Origin: Actinomycetota bacterium
GTDB taxonomy: Bacteria; Actinomycetota; Acidimicrobiia; Acidimicrobiales; Aldehydirespiratoraceae
Reading direction: 5' to 3'
NCBI GenBank assembly: GCA_012271125.1
Contig: JAAXHB010000260.1
Span: 1-8,916 of the forward strand
Length of the DNA stretch: 8,916 nt
Part shown: positions 5,144 to 8,916 of the stretch, in pieces
Layout of the letters: each line of letters begins with the position of its first letter
How positions within the stretch are numbered: position 1 is the first letter of the stretch
Position numbers and translations under genes: made by a program
Notes under the pieces: generated by a model
Told to the model about the DNA's origin: nothing
The model's input: the letters and a program-made list of their open reading frames with translations, nothing else
Databases searched by the model: none

Positions 5144-5905
5144 GTGGAACTTGATGAAGCATTATCTCTACTAGTCACCAGTGAGGTTGAGCTGGTGGGG
5201 AGGATGCCGTATAGCTCTAATGCGACCTTCTTGGTCGCGCTGCGCCCCCTTGGTTTTGGATCTGAGGGGCGAGACGGCGAATCAGGTGGGGTTGGAACGG
5301 TGAGGGGGATATATAAGCCGGAGAGGGGGGAACGGGAGCTTTGGGACTTTCCGCCGGGACTAGCGCATAGAGAAGCGGGAGTGTTTTTGGTGGATCAGGC
5401 GTTGGGGTGGGGGGTTGTGCCGCCGACGATTGTTCGTGAGGACTTGCCACTGGGATTTGGGTCGTTGCAGCTGTTCATGGAGGCGGACTTTTCACAGCAT
5501 TACTTCACGTTGATCAGTGATGAGACGCATCATGATGCGTTGCGACGAATATGTGCACTAGATGTGATCGTTAACAACACCGATCGCAAGTCGGGACACT
5601 GTTTGCTAGGGAAAGGTTTGTTAGGAACTGATGGTTCGGTTTGGGCGATTGACAATGGCTTGTCGTTTCATCATGAGTACAAGTTGCGAACGGTGATTTG
5701 GGACTTTGCGGGAGACGAAATTGACGAGCAAATGTTGGGGGATTTGCGTGGTTTAGCGGAGGGGGGGTTGCCGGAGGCGCTGCTGAAGACCTTGACGCCG
5801 TTTGAGCGTGCCTCAGCGCAGGCACGGCTAGAAGGATTAGTAGAGGCGAGGCGTTTTCCGGTTGATGAAACCGGAGGGCGACGATGGCCCTGGCCGTTGG
5901 TTTAG
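5144..5905 (+). CDS. SCO1664-family kinase-like protein
   Basis: The 253-residue product matches the actinobacterial SCO1664 family (TIGR03843), which resembles the PI3/4-kinase/HipA-like kinase fold. GIYKPERGERELWDFP (55-70) supplies the probable ATP-binding lysine K58 and a conserved acidic pair. ALGWGVVPPT (86-95) is a family hallmark. The catalytic-loop-like segment ALDVIVNNTDRKSGH (138-152) has D140, N145 and D147, and AIDNG (168-172) places D170 where a metal-binding Asp is expected. The substrate is unknown. The GTG start at 5144 has only a weak G-run 10 nt upstream, so expression probably depends on translation of the preceding gene. The gene ends 59 bp before the convergent etfA, with no clear terminator between. 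In mycobacteria and streptomycetes the same trio usually precedes mshC, which is not seen here. Confidence 0.9.
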   Translation: MELDEALSLLVTSEVELVGRMPYSSNATFLVALRPLGFGSEGRDGESGGVGTVRGIYKPERGERELWDFPPGLAHREAGVFLVDQALGWGVVPPTIVREDLPLGFGSLQLFMEADFSQHYFTLISDETHHDALRRICALDVIVNNTDRKSGHCLLGKGLLGTDGSVWAIDNGLSFHHEYKLRTVIWDFAGDEIDEQMLGDLRGLAEGGLPEALLKTLTPFERASAQARLEGLVEARRFPVDETGGRRWPWPLV

Positions 5906-5964
5906 CAGTCGCGACTCGGTCTGTCGGCGGTGTCGTCGCAGCAGATGTCGTCGTCAAAAAGGGT

Positions 5965-6927
5965 TTAGCGGGAGTTGAGGGCTTCGATGAGTTTGGGGAG
6001 CACCTTGTGGACGTCGCCGACAATGCCGAGATCGGCGACCGAGAAGATCGGAGCCTCCTCGTCCTTGTTGATGGCGATGATGTTTTTGGAGCCCTTCATG
6101 CCGACGAGGTGCTGGGTGGCACCGGAGATGCCACAGGCGATGTAAACGGTGGGCTTGACGACCTTTCCGGTCTGGCCGACCTGGTAGCTGTAGGGCACCC
6201 AGCCGGCATCGACGATGGCGCGGCTGGCACCGGGGGCGGCACCGGCTGCGGCGGCGAGCTGTTCGATCATGGAGTAGGCCTCGGCAGAGCCCAGGCCACG
6301 ACCACCGGAGACGACCACGGCGGCTTCGTCGAGCTTGGGACCCTCGGACTCTTCGGTGGTGCGCTCGATGACTTTGGCGGTGCCGGTGTTGCCGAGTTCG
6401 GGCACGGCGAGGGGGTTGACCGCAGCGGGGCTGCCACCGGTGGGGGCGGGTTCGAAGGATTTGGGGCGCACGAGCCAGATACCCGGAGTGGTGCCGGTGA
6501 AGGCCGAGACGACGTTTTTGACGCCGCCGAAGACGGGTTCGGTGCCTTGGAGGGCGTTGTCGGCGACTTCGAGATCGACGACGTTGGACAGCACGGGCGC
6601 ACCGAGTTTGACCGAGAGGCGGGCAGCGACGTCACGTCCGTCGTAGGTGGTGCCGAGCATGAAGGCATTCGGGGCGGTGCCATTGGACACGGCGGCTGCT
6701 ACAGCCGAGGCGACTGCTACGCCTTGCATGGCTTCGCCGAGGTCGCCGGTGGCGTGGACGGCGGTTGCGCCATGGTCGCCGAGTTCGGCGGCGATGCCCG
6801 TGGCGTCGGAGCCGCAGAAGACCTCAACGGTGTTTGCCATTGTGCGGGCTTTGGCGAGCATTTCGAGAGTGATTGTGGATACGGCACCGTCGCTGGTTTC
6901 GCCGTAGACCCAGATTTTGTCGAGCAT
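5965..6927 (-). CDS. etfA: Electron transfer flavoprotein alpha subunit
   Basis: The 320-residue protein is the FAD-binding subunit of the EtfAB heterodimer, which takes electrons from acyl-CoA and related dehydrogenases and passes them towards the membrane quinone pool. The C-terminal FAD domain is complete: VVSGGRGLGS (205-214), SRAIVDAGWVPYSYQVGQTG (235-254) with R236, CGISGATQH (265-273) and NIIAINKDEEAPIFSVADLGIVGD (282-305), the family signature. The N-terminal domain (about 1-190) has the normal Ala-rich alpha/beta composition. The ATG at 6927 is preceded by AAAGGA at a slightly long distance. It lies 66 bp downstream of etfB on the same strand, so the two form an operon. A long open frame on the opposite strand is a shadow caused by base composition. 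Confidence 0.96.
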   Translation of the reverse strand: MLDKIWVYGETSDGAVSTITLEMLAKARTMANTVEVFCGSDATGIAAELGDHGATAVHATGDLGEAMQGVAVASAVAAAVSNGTAPNAFMLGTTYDGRDVAARLSVKLGAPVLSNVVDLEVADNALQGTEPVFGGVKNVVSAFTGTTPGIWLVRPKSFEPAPTGGSPAAVNPLAVPELGNTGTAKVIERTTEESEGPKLDEAAVVVSGGRGLGSAEAYSMIEQLAAAAGAAPGASRAIVDAGWVPYSYQVGQTGKVVKPTVYIACGISGATQHLVGMKGSKNIIAINKDEEAPIFSVADLGIVGDVHKVLPKLIEALNSR

Positions 6928-6992
6928 TTGGGGTGCGTCCTTTTTTTGGTGGTTTTGCTAGGTGGGACTAGAGGACTTGGAGTTCGTCTAGG

Positions 6993-7013
6993 CCTAAATG
7001 ACCTTTAGGTCAT
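6993..7013 (-). promoter_or_regulatory. Overlapping hairpins at the etfB stop codon
   Basis: Two perfect inverted repeats share bases and exclude each other. ATGACCT-TT-AGGTCAT spans 6998-7013, and CCTAAA-TGACC-TTTAGG spans 6993-7009. TAGGCCTA at 6989-6996 is an adjoining palindrome. They cover the last codons and stop of etfB and face the 66-bp gap before etfA. They could affect read-through or mRNA stability between the two genes. They are short, and no function is shown. Confidence 0.35.
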
Positions 7014-7773
7014 CAAGAAACTGGACGACACGTTCGTGAGCGGTGCCGTCGTCTTCGATGACTTCGCCGGCTTCGCGGGGCGGGGCGTCGTAGACCTTGA
7101 CGATGGATTGGCCGCTGCCGGCCCAGCCAACTTGGGCTGCGTCGATGCCGAGATCGGAGATAGTGAGCTCGTCGACGGGCTTGTTTTTGGCACCCATGAT
7201 TCCCTTGAAGGAGGGATAGCGGGGTTCGACGACGCCGGCAGTGACTGATACGACCGCTGGGAGCGGGCATTCGACGAGGTCGGCACCGGCTTCGGTTTGA
7301 CGGCGGACTTTGGCGGTACCGGAGTTGATCTCTATTTCCTTGGCGAAGGTGACGCTGGGGAGATCGAGCAGCTCGGCGATTTGTTCGGGGACGACGCCGG
7401 TGTAGCCGTCAGATGATTCGGTGGCGGCAAGGACGAGGTCGGGTTCGTTTTTGGAGATGGCGGCGGCAAGGACTCGGGCGGTGCCGAGGGCGTCTGAGCC
7501 GGACAAGGCGTCGTCGCTGACGAGGGTGGCTGATTCGGCACCCATGGCGAGGGCGGTGCGGAGTCCGCTGACCTCGTTGTTGGGTGCCATCGAGACGAGA
7601 TGGACGCTGCCTTCACCGGCGGCGTCGACAAGCTGTAACGCCATCTCGACGCCGTAGGAGTCGGATTCGTCCAAGATGAGCTTGGTGTCGCGCTTGAGAG
7701 TGTTGGTCTCGGGGTTGAGCGCGCCGGGATCAGCGGGATCGGGAATCTGTTTCACACAGACAACTACCTTCAT
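6994..7773 (-). CDS. etfB: Electron transfer flavoprotein beta subunit
   Basis: The 259-residue protein is the AMP-binding partner of EtfA. It begins MKVVVCVKQIPDP, typical of the family, followed by DESDSYGVEMALQL (35-48) and ALAMGAESATLV (74-85). The nucleotide-binding loop region SSDGYTGVVPEQIAELLDLP is at 120-139. The EtfB signature VVEPRYPSFKGIMGAKNKP spans 181-199. Length is standard. The ATG at 7773 is the only sensible start, because the protein begins exactly at the family N-terminus. No clear Shine-Dalgarno sequence precedes it. The gene heads the etfB-etfA operon and is divergent from the lipid kinase gene, with 165 bp between. Confidence 0.96.
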   Translation of the reverse strand: MKVVVCVKQIPDPADPGALNPETNTLKRDTKLILDESDSYGVEMALQLVDAAGEGSVHLVSMAPNNEVSGLRTALAMGAESATLVSDDALSGSDALGTARVLAAAISKNEPDLVLAATESSDGYTGVVPEQIAELLDLPSVTFAKEIEINSGTAKVRRQTEAGADLVECPLPAVVSVTAGVVEPRYPSFKGIMGAKNKPVDELTISDLGIDAAQVGWAGSGQSIVKVYDAPPREAGEVIEDDGTAHERVVQFLDDLKVI

Positions 7774-7815
7774 GGGCGCAAGTCTGCCCTAACGCGAGAG
7801 TTTTCGCGCACAAAA

Positions 7816-7824
7816 TTAATAGCA
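7816..7824 (-). promoter_or_regulatory. Possible extended -10 promoter of etfB-etfA
   Basis: On the minus strand TGCTATTAA reads as an extended -10 (TGN followed by TATTAA), about 43 nt before the etfB ATG. No -35 box at the usual spacing is visible. The imperfect inverted repeat GCAAATC-TTG-GATTGC-like (7822-7837) overlaps it. CGCGA-GAGTTT-TCGCG (7793-7808) would form a small hairpin in the leader. Confidence 0.3.
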
Positions 7825-7842
7825 AATCTTGGATTGCTACGA

Positions 7843-7894
7843 GTGCAAACACTGCGACCCCATCCGTGGTGCTTCGCCATAGCACACCACCCAT
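7843..7894. repeat. Dispersed palindromic element, copy 3 (between etfB and the lipid kinase gene)
   Basis: The 32-bp core at 7863-7894 begins TCCGTGG, keeps the loop region CCATAG and ends CCACCCAT, in register with copies 1 and 2. It matches copy 2 at 21 of 32 positions, but the outer stem stays paired through compensatory changes (C:G to T:A twice, C:G to G:C once), and the stem mismatch falls at the same position. Two extra inner mismatches suggest an older copy. The 5' part starts with GTGC and contains GCGACC, faintly like copy 1. Confidence 0.55.
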
Positions 7895-7938
7895 CAGCAA
7901 CTGTGCCGGATTACTAGTAGCAACGGCAGACTCTTACT

Positions 7939-8850
7939 GTGAGATTGACGCTTATTGTTAACTCAGCGGCGTCTTCGGTGACTGCTCGGCGGAGGGTGGT
8001 GATTGCCAAGGCGTTGGCGGCTGACCATGAGGTCTCCTTAGTTGAGACGGCACGCCGTGACCATGCGACTCGTCTGGCGAGGGCAGCGGCTTTTGACGGT
8101 GCCGAAGTAGTTGTGGTTTTAGGCGGGGACGGGACTTTGAACGAGGCGGCGAACGGGTTGGCTGGGACTGAGACAGCGTTGGCAGCACTTCCTGGAGGGT
8201 CAACGAACGTTTTTGCGCGGATTTTGGGGATACCAGCCGATCCGGTGGACGCTGCGGGCTGGTTATTGGATGCCTTGGACGGGTCTGAGATTGGTTCGAT
8301 TGGATTGGGGTCGATTGCCGGGCGACATTTCTTGTTTCACTGCGGGACTGGGTTTGATGCTGCTGTGGTTCAACATGTTGAGCGGCGGGGTTCATGGAAA
8401 CGTTGGGCTGGGCATCCGTTATTTATGTATGCGACGGCTCGGACTTGGTTACGTTCAGAGCATCGTCGGCGGAGGCCTGTTTCAGTTGTTGGTGCAGACG
8501 GTTCGGAGCTGGCTCGTGGGCGTTTCAATGTGATTTTGAACGCTAACCCTTATACGTATTTGGGTGATCGTTCTTTCGACTTTGTGCCGTCGGTTTCTTT
8601 GGATTCGCCTTTGGTTGTAGTGAGTTTTTCTTCTTTGTCTTTAAGGAGACTTGTGCCTTTGACTTGGCGTGCTCTGGGTTCAGGCAATATTGAGGGACGG
8701 CCTGGGGTAAACGTTGTTCATGATGTGCGACAAGCAACGCTTATTGCTGATCCTGTTGTGCCGTACCAACTGGACGGAGACTTTGTCGGAAGTGCGTCTC
8801 GGCTCGACCTCCGCTGGATGCCCGATGCTTTGCGATTAGTTACTGGTTGA
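7939..8850 (+). CDS. Diacylglycerol kinase family lipid kinase
   Basis: The 303-residue product belongs to the DagK/YegS/sphingosine-kinase superfamily, which phosphorylates diacylglycerol or related lipids with ATP at the inner membrane face. The catalytic-domain signature VVVLGGDGTLNEAANGL (57-73) includes the GGDGT nucleotide loop. PGGSTNVFAR (85-94) and GTGFDAAVV (136-144) follow. LDGDFVG (278-284) near the C-terminus matches the conserved Asp pair of the family. Length is normal and no membrane segment is obvious. The lipid specificity cannot be told. The GTG at 7939 fits the family N-terminus (RLTLIVNSAASSVTAR). Neither a clear Shine-Dalgarno sequence nor a TANNNT box lies at leaderless distance, so its expression signals are uncertain. 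Palindromic element copy 3 lies 44 bp upstream. Confidence 0.9.
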   Translation: MRLTLIVNSAASSVTARRRVVIAKALAADHEVSLVETARRDHATRLARAAAFDGAEVVVVLGGDGTLNEAANGLAGTETALAALPGGSTNVFARILGIPADPVDAAGWLLDALDGSEIGSIGLGSIAGRHFLFHCGTGFDAAVVQHVERRGSWKRWAGHPLFMYATARTWLRSEHRRRRPVSVVGADGSELARGRFNVILNANPYTYLGDRSFDFVPSVSLDSPLVVVSFSSLSLRRLVPLTWRALGSGNIEGRPGVNVVHDVRQATLIADPVVPYQLDGDFVGSASRLDLRWMPDALRLVTG

Positions 8851-8852
8851 GT

Positions 8853-8916
8853 TGGCCTTTATCGGGCTTGAATGTGCTCACGCTCCAAAATTGCGTTCGT
8901 GGCCTTTATCAGGGTT
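8853..8916. repeat. Pair of 17-bp direct repeats downstream of the lipid kinase gene
   Basis: TGGCCTTTATCGGGCTT (8853-8869) recurs as TGGCCTTTATCAGGGTT (8900-8916), 15 of 17 identical and 47 bp apart. The second copy touches the window edge, so more copies may follow. On the minus strand a frame open from the edge ends at a TGA at 8880-8878 and would read NPDKGHERNFGA; this could be the tail of a convergent gene but is too short to call. Confidence 0.4.

Noticed and set aside
5884..7008. Long plus-strand open frame of 374 codons
   Set aside because: It lies opposite etfA, which has full family motifs. The frame is Gly/Val/Asp-rich in the way expected of the antisense of a GC-rich gene and has no recognisable domain.

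Overview
The window comes from an actinobacterium (Actinomycetota), possibly of the class Acidimicrobiia. The class-level call is inference; the phylum-level call is well supported. The main evidence is an intact run of three genes known almost only from actinobacteria: the MSMEG_4193-type histidine phosphatase, DUF3090 and the SCO1664-type kinase-like protein. A moderately high-GC composition, frequent GTG starts and TANNNT boxes placed 6-7 nt before start codons (the actinobacterial leaderless layout) agree with this.

Layout, left to right. (1) 1-126: tRNA-Arg(CCG) on the minus strand. One nucleotide after its 3' end begins an open frame that leaves the window. (2) 226-1274: a minus-strand gene resembling AbiEi, the antitoxin/repressor of type IV toxin-antitoxin systems. 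It has no AbiEii toxin partner in view, and a 29-bp-period repeat carrying an inverted repeat lies just upstream of its start. (3) 1378-3846: a minus-strand series of amidohydrolase-2 enzyme, small lipoprotein and family 5 uracil-DNA glycosylase, each with its own likely leaderless promoter. (4) 3883-5905: the plus-strand phosphomutase, DUF3090 and SCO1664 operon, divergent from the glycosylase gene with back-to-back -10 boxes. (5) 5965-7773: etfB-etfA on the minus strand, encoding the electron transfer flavoprotein, convergent with the SCO1664 gene. (6) 7939-8850: a diacylglycerol-kinase-family lipid kinase on the plus strand, divergent from etfB.

The most notable signal is a dispersed palindromic element present three times (cores at 2735-2766, 4075-4106 and 7863-7894, each exactly 32 bp). 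The copies share outer bases, a C(A/C)TA loop and a mismatch at one fixed stem position, while other stem pairs change together (C:G to T:A, C:G to G:C). One copy sits just after a stop codon and one in a divergent promoter region. The third lies in frame inside the phosphomutase coding sequence, where it accounts for an extra peptide of about 19 residues that the family, as I recall it, lacks. This resembles the behaviour of Rickettsia palindromic elements, but in an actinobacterial gene.

Functionally the window is mostly chromosomal housekeeping: DNA repair, fatty-acid/amino-acid electron transfer, lipid phosphorylation and a conserved but poorly characterised phosphatase/kinase-like operon. 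The orphan AbiEi-like gene beside the tRNA looks like an accessory acquisition. No stretch longer than 300 bases lacks a gene.
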